Shown here piece by piece: positions 19,081 through 27,900 of a stretch of DNA of 64,000 nucleotides. Position 1 is the first letter of the stretch; each line of letters opens with the position of its first letter. Origin of the DNA: Prolixibacteraceae bacterium (GTDB taxonomy: Bacteria; Bacteroidota; Bacteroidia; Bacteroidales; Prolixibacteraceae); the NCBI GenBank assembly GCA_019720755.1, contig CP081303.1, positions 3,641,501 to 3,705,500 of the forward strand, written 5' to 3'. Both the position numbers and the translations under genes were made by a program. Under the pieces are notes generated by a model. The model saw only the letters and a list, made by a program, of their open reading frames with translations, was not told the DNA's origin and made no database searches.

Positions 19081-22000
19081 CTATTTTTTTATCACAGGAT
19101 ACCCCTCTTTTATATAGAACGCTCGATAATACTCCATCTCTTTCCCCTTCAGCAGGCGTCGTAAGTTCTCTTCAGAGATCATCCAAGCATCCTCTATTAG
19201 TGGAACAACCGCATCCTTCATGCGTTGGGTTTGTTGTAATTTCTCTAGATACCTCTTTGCATCTGCCATATTTTGGAGTCCTCGAACAAATATCAAGCTA
19301 TGAGAGGCATCATAATCCTCGGCAGTCACCTTGAGATCTCTTCGTTTCACATCCTTGATATTGACAAACATCATCTGTTGTCGCACCTTGTTCACCGTTC
19401 TCACCTCTTTGTCAGTCACGAGCATCAACACGAAACGAATATCTTCTCTTTTCGTAAAGAGATCCTTTGGTACAGGAGCTGGAACAACAGCAGGTTTAGA
19501 TACACTATCCACCCCCGCAACAGGAGCTTCTTTGGAGACGGTATTCTTGTCAGTCACTACAGCTGCTGCAGCCACTTCTGGAATCCCAATAGATTGACTC
19601 TGTTTAATGATCTCCTCTGTAGACATTGTATTTACCTTTTCAGGAGCACTCTTCTGAGAGGCTGTAACCTCTGAAGAAGATATCTCCGAACCAATCTCTT
19701 TCGTCTGTGATGTCGTGGTAGATTCAGGCTGTACAGAAGAAGCTTCCGTTTGCGTCACCACGCTCTCTGTATCCACTGCTACAAAATTGCCACTAGGCTT
19801 AGTCTGGCGTTTTTCATTCTCCATCTGTTTTATCAAAGCCATCGGATCGGATACTCTATTTTGTGAAACCACATCCGAGATATGGGTAGAGAAGTTTGCC
19901 ATAAAGAACTTCTGATACTCTCTAGAACTCTTCTCTTCGACCACCGTGCGATAATTCTTAGAACTAATGACGTAATTCTTAAAAGGGGCTCCGTTGAGAG
20001 AAGCAAACACTCTAGACTGATGAATAATGGCATCAAAATATATCTTTGCAAACGAGCGATTCGGAAAATTTCTTACCACCACCAAAGCACGTTTCTCATT
20101 CAATTTCTCTACATCTACATCAAAATCATCCTCAGGGAAAAAGTCGATATTAAAATGAGCCACATCAAAACGCAATCGATTCAGATCGATCACCTTATTT
20201 GCAGTCACTTCAAGAACATAATAGTAGAATGTCTCTTCTGTCTTCTCAAATTTCTCATTCTCAAACTCACTCTGAATCTCCTCTCCATTTTGAATCTCTG
20301 AATGGATATATCCATTCTGCACCATTGTGGCAAAATCCTTCAAAGACTGTTCTGCTACCAAACCTTCAAGCTTAACAACTCTTGCCATCAAAGGGGAATT
20401 AGGGTAGTTCGTTTTATACGCTTTGATCAGAGACTCTAATTTTATACTTCCCTCCTGTGCTCCTTGAGATACCATTTGAATATAGGCAACTTTGGGCACC
20501 AAAGTAGTATCTTGTGGATTTGCCAACACTTTAGAACTTAGATCAAATGCAGTAGCATAGTCTGCTCTATCCAAGGCGATCACTGCATCTGCATACTGCT
20601 TCTCTTCCATTCGTTTTGCTGCAAGGAGTTCATCAAAAGCAGTAGGATCTTTCAAATATGCAGCCACTCGAGAATCTGGATACTCCGAAAGAATGCGTCT
20701 TCTATAATTTTGTGCTTCGACCGTTTTTCCATTTTTATCGGCAATATCATAAGCATAATATAACGCAGTCAATTTCAATGCACGATCTTTTGTTTTACGG
20801 ATATAAAGATCAAACATCTCCAACGATGCTGGAATATCTCTTAAGTCTTCTCCATACACACGAGCAGCTCGGTAGGCAGCTCCTGCAATCTTATGATCAG
20901 AAGCAAGAAGCATGGAATCGCCTCGAGGTATATTCACCGTATAATAGGTTCGATCTATTGGAGTCAAGACGACCTCTTTTTTCTGTTCTTTCTCTTCAGC
21001 ACCTTCAGACTGTGAGTCATCTGCCTGCTCCTCCCCTTGCATGTTCATCTCAGTATCTATCTTCGACTTATCGGTACGACGCCAGTTGTCTGCCAACTTT
21101 CGTTTTCCCCAGATATTTTGGAAATTACTTTTTCCAGTAGCTACAGTAGAAGGATTATAAAAATACCATCCCCCCGAAGAGGAATTTCCCGTTCGAGAGT
21201 TATTCCGATAGAGATCTGATTGGGTTCTATTTCGAATAAAATCGTTGTTCGACATCTCCTTCTGTTCGGCCTCTTTACGAAGCATCTCTTCTCTTTGACG
21301 ACGACGCTCCTCTTTTATCCAACCATTAATTTTTTCATTCAGCACCTCTTTAGGAAGACTTGCCATATTCTGCAAACTATCTTCAGTCTCAATAATCTGA
21401 AGATTTTCGGTCAGAACAGTCAAAAATTTAGTCTTACGACGAATCTCTTTTGCATTCGGATAACTATCCTGGATCACTGCCACCGCAGTATCATAGTAAC
21501 ATTGACTTTTTCTATACTGTTTCTGATCAAAGTAGATATCTGCCAATCGTAGCGACGACTCCACTCTTTGGGTAGGATTGGTAGAAGAAAAAGATACCGA
21601 TTTCATATAGTACTCCATCGCTAGATCCTGTTCTCCATGATCCCAATAGATATTTCCTAAGGCGAAATATATACGATCTTGGAAGTCTTCATTTTTCTCA
21701 TCCCTCAAAAGACGACTTAAAATTCTTTTCGACTTCTTTAATTCCGTGCCATTATTATCAAGTTCATAGATTCCAATTTTAGCATAGAAAGCCATACGGT
21801 ATGGAGTATTCAATCCCAACACCTTTTTGTAGTTCTCCGCAGCTTTCTCCTTCTCTCCCATCTCAGCATACAACTGTCCCAAGAGATACCAATACCGACG
21901 TTTGTCTCTTCCTGAGGATGGAAACTTCAAAGCCCCTTCCAAACGGGTAATAGCCTGAGAATAATTATCCTTTGTTATATGATAATTTGCCCAAACGAGC

Positions 22001-22623
22001 GAAATATCTCTTCTGACTCTTTTAGACAATCCTTTGTTTGCCTCTAATTTTTGAAGTATCACAATGGCCTCTTCCTCCTCCTCTTGAGCAAAATAGGAAC
22101 GGACAATTCCGAGATTCGCGCGGTCAATCACCTCACTATATGGATATTTTTGAATCAATGCTTTGTAAACAAAAATAGCATCATCCAATTTCCCTTGACA
22201 GTAAAGCGCATCGGCTTTAAGCAGTGTGGCATTGTCCACCCAATCGTTCCACTCCCCTCTTTTCATAAAAGCGGCATCCCCGCTACCCTTCTTCGGTTTT
22301 ACTTTGATAGAGTGTTTCTTCACCAACTTATCCGCTTTTGCAATCGCCTTTTTGAAGTTTGCCATTCCAGCATTGCGAGCCTCAGGAATATCTTCAATAA
22401 AAATAGGAAGAGGAATACTATAGTCTAACACATAGCTTTGTTTCACCCTGTCTAATCCCTCATCGTAAGCCTGTTTACCATTAAAATATACATTATAATG
22501 AGAAGTCATATTTTGAAAACGACGAGAAAGCGTTGTGTTGTGTGTAGTACCACACCTCACAAACAGTGCAATAGAAGAGATCGTCCAAAGGACAGTAATA
22601 ATTTGAAACCTATTTTTAAACAT
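19081..22623 (-). CDS. porW: T9SS lipoprotein PorW/SprE with TPR repeats
   Basis: Periplasm-facing lipoprotein needed for type IX secretion and gliding in studied Bacteroidota. The 1180-residue protein has an N-terminal hydrophobic leader with Cys24 (LFVRCGTT), a weak lipobox. Then comes the characteristic HYNVYFNGKQAYDEG segment and tetratricopeptide repeats over about 130-400 and 590-760. A charged Glu/Arg-rich coiled region lies around 430-470. A Ser/Thr/Val-rich linker (about 960-1060) and C-terminal repeats with LIFVRGLQNMADAKRYLEK follow. It is transcribed with porX. sprE is the synonym used for Flavobacterium. Confidence 0.92.
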   Translation of the reverse strand: MFKNRFQIITVLWTISSIALFVRCGTTHNTTLSRRFQNMTSHYNVYFNGKQAYDEGLDRVKQSYVLDYSIPLPIFIEDIPEARNAGMANFKKAIAKADKLVKKHSIKVKPKKGSGDAAFMKRGEWNDWVDNATLLKADALYCQGKLDDAIFVYKALIQKYPYSEVIDRANLGIVRSYFAQEEEEEAIVILQKLEANKGLSKRVRRDISLVWANYHITKDNYSQAITRLEGALKFPSSGRDKRRYWYLLGQLYAEMGEKEKAAENYKKVLGLNTPYRMAFYAKIGIYELDNNGTELKKSKRILSRLLRDEKNEDFQDRIYFALGNIYWDHGEQDLAMEYYMKSVSFSSTNPTQRVESSLRLADIYFDQKQYRKSQCYYDTAVAVIQDSYPNAKEIRRKTKFLTVLTENLQIIETEDSLQNMASLPKEVLNEKINGWIKEERRRQREEMLRKEAEQKEMSNNDFIRNRTQSDLYRNNSRTGNSSSGGWYFYNPSTVATGKSNFQNIWGKRKLADNWRRTDKSKIDTEMNMQGEEQADDSQSEGAEEKEQKKEVVLTPIDRTYYTVNIPRGDSMLLASDHKIAGAAYRAARVYGEDLRDIPASLEMFDLYIRKTKDRALKLTALYYAYDIADKNGKTVEAQNYRRRILSEYPDSRVAAYLKDPTAFDELLAAKRMEEKQYADAVIALDRADYATAFDLSSKVLANPQDTTLVPKVAYIQMVSQGAQEGSIKLESLIKAYKTNYPNSPLMARVVKLEGLVAEQSLKDFATMVQNGYIHSEIQNGEEIQSEFENEKFEKTEETFYYYVLEVTANKVIDLNRLRFDVAHFNIDFFPEDDFDVDVEKLNEKRALVVVRNFPNRSFAKIYFDAIIHQSRVFASLNGAPFKNYVISSKNYRTVVEEKSSREYQKFFMANFSTHISDVVSQNRVSDPMALIKQMENEKRQTKPSGNFVAVDTESVVTQTEASSVQPESTTTSQTKEIGSEISSSEVTASQKSAPEKVNTMSTEEIIKQSQSIGIPEVAAAAVVTDKNTVSKEAPVAGVDSVSKPAVVPAPVPKDLFTKREDIRFVLMLVTDKEVRTVNKVRQQMMFVNIKDVKRRDLKVTAEDYDASHSLIFVRGLQNMADAKRYLEKLQQTQRMKDAVVPLIEDAWMISEENLRRLLKGKEMEYYRAFYIKEGYPVIKK

Positions 22624-22807
22624 ATGTTTTGCGTTACTTCACAAATTAATCATGATACACATAAAATAAACTACTAAAACGATACTTTATTGTTTTAGTG
22701 AACCCAAAAGCCCTACGCAAATATTCGGAAAAGTATCTTGGGATACAAAAGGTAAAAACGGACGAATGGAAAATAGCCCTTTTTTACGTCTATTTCCCTA
22801 ATATTTA

Positions 22808-22815
22808 TAATTTTG
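22808..22815 (+). promoter_or_regulatory. -7 box TAATTTTG upstream of cysS
   Basis: Exact TAnnTTTG match whose implied transcription start is about 20 nt before the ATG at 22842. It argues against the upstream in-frame GTG at 22698. A T-rich stretch sits at the -33 position but has no exact TTTG. Confidence 0.5.
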
Positions 22816-22841
22816 TAGGTCTAAAAGTAATTGTCAACGAT

Positions 22842-24311
22842 ATGGACAGCAAATTTGTCATTTATAATACGCAATCGCGAAAGAAAGAGATATTCACCCC
22901 AATACACCCTGGTGCCGTTGGAATGTATGTCTGCGGACCAACAGTTTATGGAGATGCCCACTTAGGACATGCTCGACCTGCTATCACTTTTGATATTCTA
23001 TTTCGTTACTTGAAGCATCTTGGACTGAAAGTACGTTATGTTAGAAATATCACCGACGTAGGACACCTTGTAAACGATGGGGACGAAGGAGAAGATAAAA
23101 TTGCTAAAAAAGCAAAACTAGATGCTCTGGAGCCAATGGAGGTAGTACAACAATACACCAATAGCTACCACAAAAACATGAACGATTTGAATGTGCTCCC
23201 ACCTAGCATTGAACCTACTGCCACAGGACACATCATCGAACAGATAGAGGTGATATCACAACTAGTAGAGAAAGGGTTTGCCTATGTTAGCAATGGTTCG
23301 GTATATTTTGACGTACGTAAATATGCATCGGTACATAGCTACGGAGAGCTTTCTGGTAGAAAAATCGAAGACATGCTCGTCAATACCCGTGAACTCGATG
23401 GACAGAGTGAAAAGAGATTTGGGTTAGACTTTGCTCTTTGGAAAAATGCGCAACCTGAACACATCATGCGTTGGCCTTCCCCTTGGGGAGAAGGGTTCCC
23501 AGGATGGCACACGGAGTGTACTGCCATGAGCTCGAAATATCTAGGAGATCAGTTTGATATTCATGGAGGCGGAATGGACTTAATGTTCCCTCACCACGAG
23601 GCGGAATTAGCACAGGCCAAAGCTTGTCATGGACACAATCATGTGAATTATTGGATGCACAACAACATGATCACTATCAATGGTCAAAAGATGGGCAAAT
23701 CCTTAGGAAACTTCATCACTTTAGATCAACTATTTGAAGGAAAGCATGCCTTGCTAGAGCAAGCATACGATCCGATGACGATCCGTTTCTTTATTCTTCA
23801 AGCACACTACCGTAGTCCTTTAGACTTTTCAAACAGTGCGCTACAAGCAGCAGAGAAAGGGTATCAAAGGTTGATGCAAGCCATACAGAATATCGAACAC
23901 TTAACGCCAAGTAAAAACGCTACCGTAGATATCGAGGCATTAAGGAACAAGTGTTACGATGCCATCAATGACGATTTAAATACTCCTATTTTGATTGCAC
24001 ACCTTTTCGATGGGGTTAAAACAATTAACTTGATCAAAGAGGGAACACAAAAAGCCACACAAAAGGATATCGATCAACTAAAGGAGCTATTCAACCATTT
24101 GGCTATTGAAATATTGGGGCTACAACCTCATATCGAAGGCGATCAACAAGCGGACGTACTATCCAATGTAATGGACCTGCTTTTGGATATCCGTTCTGAA
24201 GCAAAAACAAATAAAGATTGGGCAACGTCCGATAAGATACGTGACCAACTGAAAGCAGCTGGATTGGTGATCAAAGACACCAAAGATGGTGCGGAGTGGC
24301 ATATACAATAG
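22842..24311 (+). CDS. cysS: Cysteinyl-tRNA synthetase
   Basis: Class I synthetase charging tRNA-Cys, cytoplasmic. I chose the ATG at 22842 (489 residues) because the family opening [18 protein letters not shown] starts there. A longer frame from a GTG at 22698 would add 48 residues unlike any CysS and would place the promoter box inside the gene. Visible are Cys31 in [19 protein letters not shown] (zinc ligand and HIGH motif as HLGH, 40-43), the zinc-site region [10 protein letters not shown], and the KMSKS equivalent KMGKS (283-287). The C-terminal anticodon-binding helices are present. It converges on the PfkB kinase gene with a shared terminator. Confidence 0.95.
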   Translation: MDSKFVIYNTQSRKKEIFTPIHPGAVGMYVCGPTVYGDAHLGHARPAITFDILFRYLKHLGLKVRYVRNITDVGHLVNDGDEGEDKIAKKAKLDALEPMEVVQQYTNSYHKNMNDLNVLPPSIEPTATGHIIEQIEVISQLVEKGFAYVSNGSVYFDVRKYASVHSYGELSGRKIEDMLVNTRELDGQSEKRFGLDFALWKNAQPEHIMRWPSPWGEGFPGWHTECTAMSSKYLGDQFDIHGGGMDLMFPHHEAELAQAKACHGHNHVNYWMHNNMITINGQKMGKSLGNFITLDQLFEGKHALLEQAYDPMTIRFFILQAHYRSPLDFSNSALQAAEKGYQRLMQAIQNIEHLTPSKNATVDIEALRNKCYDAINDDLNTPILIAHLFDGVKTINLIKEGTQKATQKDIDQLKELFNHLAIEILGLQPHIEGDQQADVLSNVMDLLLDIRSEAKTNKDWATSDKIRDQLKAAGLVIKDTKDGAEWHIQ

Positions 24312-24383
24312 AGATAAAAATATCAGAAAAGAGATTCTGTAAACTTCAAGAGATCACAGACACCTCTTTAAAATAATATCTAA

Positions 24384-24414
24384 AAAAGGCGATGAAACCA
24401 CTTCATCGCCTTTT
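24384..24414. terminator. Bidirectional terminator between cysS and the PfkB kinase gene
   Basis: A 13-bp perfect stem (AAAAGGCGATGAA with TTCATCGCCTTTT) and a 5-nt loop. T-rich sequence follows on both strands, suiting two convergent genes. Confidence 0.88.
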
Positions 24415-24430
24415 CTATCTTAAAAAAAAA

Positions 24431-25411
24431 CTACATCTCACGCTTTAACTGTTGCCACATCTCTGGCTCCAAATGAGCACCAGAAACAGCAATCACTTTA
24501 GAGGCCAAAAGAGCCCCTAGATAGCCACAACGAGAGAGTTCTAAACCATTGGCTACCCCATATAGAAATCCAGCTGCAAAGAAGTCTCCTGCCCCCGTAG
24601 TATCTACTACTTGATTCGAAAGGGTTGGGATATGTACTCGCTCCTTCATATGTTGCACATAAGCCCCTTCTGCCCCTACTTTGACTACGACAGTATCCAC
24701 CATAGTAGACATCTCTTCTAGAGCCTCTATTGGCATCTTATCGGTAAAAGCACGCGCCTCCTCTTCGTTGGCAAAAAGAATATCTACATAATCGACAACA
24801 ATCCCCTTCAGAAGAGATAAATTTTCCTCTACCACATTAAAGCTAGCCAAATCAATCGCGACCTTCAATCCCAATTGATGAGCCAAAGCTGCAGCAGAGG
24901 CAATTAATTCATGATTTTGAACGAGATATCCTTCGATCATAAAGATATCGAACCCATCAAAATAGCTGGGATGCACATCTGCTGCTTCCAAAGTAGCTGC
25001 AGCACCCAAATGGGTTGCGAAAGTACGCTCTCCGTCTGGTGTCACAAGCGAAATAGCGACCCCTGTTGATTCACTTCTCTTTTTCAAGAAAAGATCCACA
25101 TCTAACGAGGAGAGTGATTGAGAAAAGAATGAACCAAAATCATCAGAACCGATGGCACCGATAAAGCCTGTTTTGATACCCATCGAAGCCAAAGCACCAA
25201 TGACATTCGACACGGAACCACCTGAGGTGATTTTTTTTCTATTTTTTTTTGTCTCCTGATGAATTACATCCGATTGGATACGATCCACCAAAGTCATGCT
25301 GCCGCTCTTTAAATTAAATTTCTGTAATACAGAAGGATCCATTAACAATGTAATCTCGTCAACTAAAGCATTTCCTATCCCAATAACCTTGCTTTGCCTC
25401 TTTTGATTCAT
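24431..25411 (-). CDS. PfkB-family carbohydrate/nucleoside kinase, adenosine kinase-like
   Basis: 326-residue ribokinase-fold kinase, cytoplasmic. The N-terminal GIGNALVDEI and GGSVSNVIGALASMG match the substrate-binding glycine region. The C-terminal PfkB signature is VDTTGAGDFFAAGFLYG (269-285) with catalytic base Asp276 in GAGD. The length and the ALVDE opening are typical of the Bacteroidota group annotated as adenosine kinase, but ribokinase or another sugar specificity cannot be excluded. Runs of eight or more T on the plus strand near 25231-25250 encode a lysine-rich loop. Confidence 0.88.
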   Translation of the reverse strand: MNQKRQSKVIGIGNALVDEITLLMDPSVLQKFNLKSGSMTLVDRIQSDVIHQETKKNRKKITSGGSVSNVIGALASMGIKTGFIGAIGSDDFGSFFSQSLSSLDVDLFLKKRSESTGVAISLVTPDGERTFATHLGAAATLEAADVHPSYFDGFDIFMIEGYLVQNHELIASAAALAHQLGLKVAIDLASFNVVEENLSLLKGIVVDYVDILFANEEEARAFTDKMPIEALEEMSTMVDTVVVKVGAEGAYVQHMKERVHIPTLSNQVVDTTGAGDFFAAGFLYGVANGLELSRCGYLGALLASKVIAVSGAHLEPEMWQQLKREM

Positions 25412-25442
25412 CTTCTTGAAATATTTTTATCTATTTTTTTTG

Positions 25443-25450
25443 CAAATATA
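25443..25450 (-). promoter_or_regulatory. -7 box TATATTTG for the PfkB kinase gene
   Basis: Exact TAnnTTTG on the minus strand, about 32 nt upstream of the ATG at 25411. It forms a divergent pair with the box serving the tRNA array. Confidence 0.45.
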
Positions 25451-25473
25451 TTTTAGATTTCGGAAAAAGCTAT

Positions 25474-25481
25474 TACATTTG
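25474..25481 (+). promoter_or_regulatory. -7 box TACATTTG upstream of the tRNA-Asn array
   Basis: Exact TAnnTTTG match 69 nt before the first tRNA. No further good box is seen in the short spacers, so the four tRNAs are probably one transcript. Confidence 0.5.
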
Positions 25482-25550
25482 CCACGCAATTGAGGAAAAC
25501 ATAACCCCTTTACAAAGGCGGTTTATACACTTCTCAAGACGTAGTTTCAC

Positions 25551-25624
25551 TCCCTAGTAGCTCAGTTGGTTAGAGCGGCGGACTGTTAATCCGTAGGTCG
25601 TAGGTTCAAGTCCTACCTGGGGAG
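25551..25624 (+). tRNA. tRNA-Asn (anticodon GTT), copy 1 of 4
   Basis: A 74-nt cloverleaf with acceptor arms TCCCTAG and CTGGGGA (one T-G pair), D-arm GCTC...GAGC, anticodon loop CTGTTAA giving GTT, 5-bp T-arm with loop TTCAAGT, and discriminator G. CCA is not encoded. First of four identical genes. Confidence 0.97.
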
Positions 25625-25659
25625 CTTTTTTAAAGCTCTGTTCTTTATTTATTTTATAC

Positions 25660-25733
25660 TCCCTAGTAGCTCAGTTGGTTAGAGCGGCGGACTGTTAATC
25701 CGTAGGTCGTAGGTTCAAGTCCTACCTGGGGAG
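25660..25733 (+). tRNA. tRNA-Asn (anticodon GTT), copy 2 of 4
   Basis: Identical over all 74 nt to copy 1; the 35-nt spacer before it is unrelated to the other spacers. Confidence 0.97.
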
Positions 25734-25778
25734 CTTCTTATAAAGACGCTTGTCTCTATAAGATCTTACTATATAAAT

Positions 25779-25852
25779 TCCCTAGTAGCTCAGTTGGTTA
25801 GAGCGGCGGACTGTTAATCCGTAGGTCGTAGGTTCAAGTCCTACCTGGGGAG
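25779..25852 (+). tRNA. tRNA-Asn (anticodon GTT), copy 3 of 4
   Basis: Identical over all 74 nt to copy 1, after a 45-nt spacer. Confidence 0.97.
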
Positions 25853-25887
25853 CTTTATTGTAAGAACCTCTTTTTTTAATACTAAAC

Positions 25888-25961
25888 TCCCTAGTAGCTC
25901 AGTTGGTTAGAGCGGCGGACTGTTAATCCGTAGGTCGTAGGTTCAAGTCCTACCTGGGGAG
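25888..25961 (+). tRNA. tRNA-Asn (anticodon GTT), copy 4 of 4
   Basis: Identical over all 74 nt to copy 1, after a 35-nt spacer; a terminator follows directly. Confidence 0.97.
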
Positions 25962-25968
25962 CTTCTTC

Positions 25969-25997
25969 AAAGTTGAAACATCTGTTTCAACTTTTTT
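25969..25997 (+). terminator. Terminator of the tRNA-Asn array
   Basis: An 11-bp stem AAAGTTGAAAC with GTTTCAACTTT and a 4-nt loop, then a T run. It begins 8 nt after the last tRNA. Confidence 0.88.
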
Positions 25998-26145
25998 GTT
26001 TTATACCCATCTCTCTTTATTCCTCCATAAAAACAGAACACAGTAAAAACAATCCTCCTCCATTCTCCATTAGAAAAAATCATTTTTTATTGAACTCACT
26101 CCTTCCCAATTCCCCATTTTGAATACATTTTGGATAGACATTCCA

Positions 26146-26180
26146 TACCCTTTGGTTACCCTTAGAGTAACCAAAGGGTA
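26146..26180. repeat. Long perfect hairpin in the gap after the tRNA array
   Basis: A 14-bp perfect inverted repeat (TACCCTTTGGTTAC with GTAACCAAAGGGTA) and a 7-nt loop. Short direct repeats GAAGGGTA follow near 26184-26203, then the 16-bp perfect palindrome CCTACTTTAAAGTAGG at 26209-26224. No long T tail follows the first hairpin, so it is not an obvious terminator. Confidence 0.7.
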
Positions 26181-26263
26181 AAGGAAGGGTATCCGAAGGG
26201 TAAAGGAACCTACTTTAAAGTAGGGATCTAAAAAAATTGGGATCAATCCAGATATCAGGTGAA

Positions 26264-26460
26264 CTAAGCATATATTTTAGTCAAACGATATAGGAAAAAA
26301 GGTATATCTGATACTCCTCTATGTGTAGCCCTAAAAGCTTTTATTTTTGCATTAAATGATTCAGCACAAGCATTAGTATCTCTATTCAGGATCATGCATT
26401 ATTTGTCAACCATGTTATCACGGTATTTGTAGTTGCCAAATTAAGTTTCTGCAGTTAATA
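26264..26460 (-). pseudogene. Decayed ISL3-like transposase, C-terminal fragment
   Basis: On the minus strand 26264-26392 encodes 42 residues containing NACAESFNAKIKAFRATHRG and DIPFFLYRLTKIYA, then a stop. This closely resembles the C-terminus of ISL3/ISAon1-type DDE transposases of Bacteroidota. An in-frame stop lies just upstream, and further homology-like sequence (TTNTVITWLTN) continues in another frame to about 26460. No N-terminal part or catalytic DDE region is visible. It is a dead insertion sequence remnant. Confidence 0.7.
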
Positions 26461-26557
26461 CAACAAGTTTGAAATAAATAGGTTCATGCCATATTTTTGA
26501 TGTATATATGTCGTTGAATTTTGTTGTAACAACGCCTGTGATCCTCTGTTTTAGTCA

Positions 26558-26579
26558 GGTCCCTGAGCTTGTCGAAGGG
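26558..26579 (-). repeat. REP-like interspersed repeat, copy C (inverted)
   Basis: Reverse complement of the CCCTTCGACAAGCTCAGGG core (plus ACC) seen at 10073 and 10337. It lies in the gap between the transposase remnant and the barrel-protein gene. Confidence 0.75.
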
Positions 26580-26873
26580 CTCAGTAATCTATATTCTGAC
26601 CAGTCCTCCTAAAATACCACCTAATCCAAGGTAGAGGTATAAAAATTACTTAGCACTGTCAGAAAAAGTATGTGACACGATCCAAAACGTACAAATGAAG
26701 AAGGTTTCAACCATATTTACGACCACTTAATTGAATCCATAATGTAAAGTTATTTCCGAGTAGGCATCGAAGGTCCATTTTTCTGAAATAATTCACCATC
26801 CTAATAAGTCATTTCACCCCATAAAATTAGACTATTCAATAGTTTTCATTCAAAAAAGAGGTGGCTCATAAAA

Positions 26874-26881
26874 TAGATTTG
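26874..26881 (+). promoter_or_regulatory. -7 box TAGATTTG upstream of the barrel-protein gene
   Basis: Exact TAnnTTTG match ending 25 nt before the ATG at 26907, consistent with a leader of about 20 nt. Confidence 0.45.
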
Positions 26882-26906
26882 TAACGAATTAATAAACAAA
26901 TTATAG

Positions 26907-27428
26907 ATGAAAAAGATTTTATTCGTTGCTATCCTATCAATAATGTATGTTAGTACGATCGTTGCACAAGAGAAATATCTAGGAGCAAGAATAGGTTACA
27001 ATGCAACTTATTTTCAGAATGATGGAAGCAAAATTGGAGAAACACAAGACAACTACTTTGTATCGATATACAAAGATACCAAGATCATTCCTTTTTTGTT
27101 CTTCCAAAGTGGTTTAGAGTATACAAAGGCAGGAGGCAGTGTGAATCAGCACGATTATGCAATTCACTACCTAGGAGTTCCATTAGGAATCAAAGCAAAA
27201 TTGGGCCCGTTATTTGTAACAGGAGGAGCTACTTTCAACGTTCGAATATCAGAGAAAAATAATCTCTTTGAAAATTCTAGTAAATGGTACGATACAAATG
27301 TTTTTGCCCAAGCTGGTGTAGAAATCCTATTTTTAACCCTCGATGTGAAATACATATGGGGTCTGACAAATATTCAAAACGACATGACCAACCATGGAGT
27401 TCAAGCAGGTATTGGATTTCGCTTCTAA
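26907..27428 (+). CDS. Small outer-membrane beta-barrel protein (173 aa)
   Basis: Exported barrel protein of the OmpA-like/PorT-like type. The signal peptide ILFVAILSIMYVSTIVA is followed by QEKYLGARIGYNATYFQND, alternating hydrophobic strands, and a terminal aromatic (VQAGIGFRF) as required for outer-membrane assembly. The length fits an eight-stranded barrel. No ligand or partner is visible. It stands alone with its own promoter-like box and is followed by a long inverted repeat. Assignment to the generic outer membrane beta-barrel domain is confident; the role is unknown. Confidence 0.82.
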   Translation: MKKILFVAILSIMYVSTIVAQEKYLGARIGYNATYFQNDGSKIGETQDNYFVSIYKDTKIIPFLFFQSGLEYTKAGGSVNQHDYAIHYLGVPLGIKAKLGPLFVTGGATFNVRISEKNNLFENSSKWYDTNVFAQAGVEILFLTLDVKYIWGLTNIQNDMTNHGVQAGIGFRF

Positions 27429-27576
27429 TCGACATAAATCATAAAGAAGGATTATATAAAATGGGGATATCACTCATTCCCCATTACTTTTCATAGACAT
27501 TAAGAACACTATTTGGAAAACGATGTGTCCATTCACAATGAGAATGACAAAGGATTCCAAACACCCAAAATACTAT

Positions 27577-27620
27577 TACCCATACAGAGAGGTTTCTAAC
27601 GAAACCTTTCTGTATGGGTA
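27577..27620. repeat. 20-bp inverted repeat after the barrel-protein gene
   Basis: TACCCATACAGAGAGGTTTC pairs with the segment 27601-27620 with one G-T position and a 4-nt loop. There is no T tail on either side. It may be an RNA 3' end, a processing site or a protein target. A smaller CGTCT...AGACG inverted repeat lies at 27851-27867 before the next operon. Confidence 0.65.
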
Positions 27621-27900
27621 AAGTGTCGTGAAAAGAATGCGATCGTTACCACTTCCTCTATTTAGAAGATTGAATCTATGCATTTTATAAACACCATAGA
27701 TTGTTAAAAGATACAATAAAGAACAAAATCTTCTCCAATCATTTCATTCTTGATTTAGGATATTTCATAAGCATAAAAGAATAACTCACCTAGATTCTTC
27801 AAACAATACGAAGTCCAAAGCGGTACTTTTGGCAATATAAAATAAGGATTCGTCTCACTATCAGACGTATTTATCATGAAAATTTGAATTGTTAATTAAA

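Noticed and set aside
22698-22841. GTG-started N-terminal extension of cysS
   Set aside because: The extension has no CysS-like sequence and contains the likely promoter box; the ATG at 22842 fits the family opening.
26393-26560. Further transposase reading on the minus strand upstream of the ISL3-like fragment
   Set aside because: Several stops and frame changes; only weak similarity to about 26460 and nothing reliable beyond.
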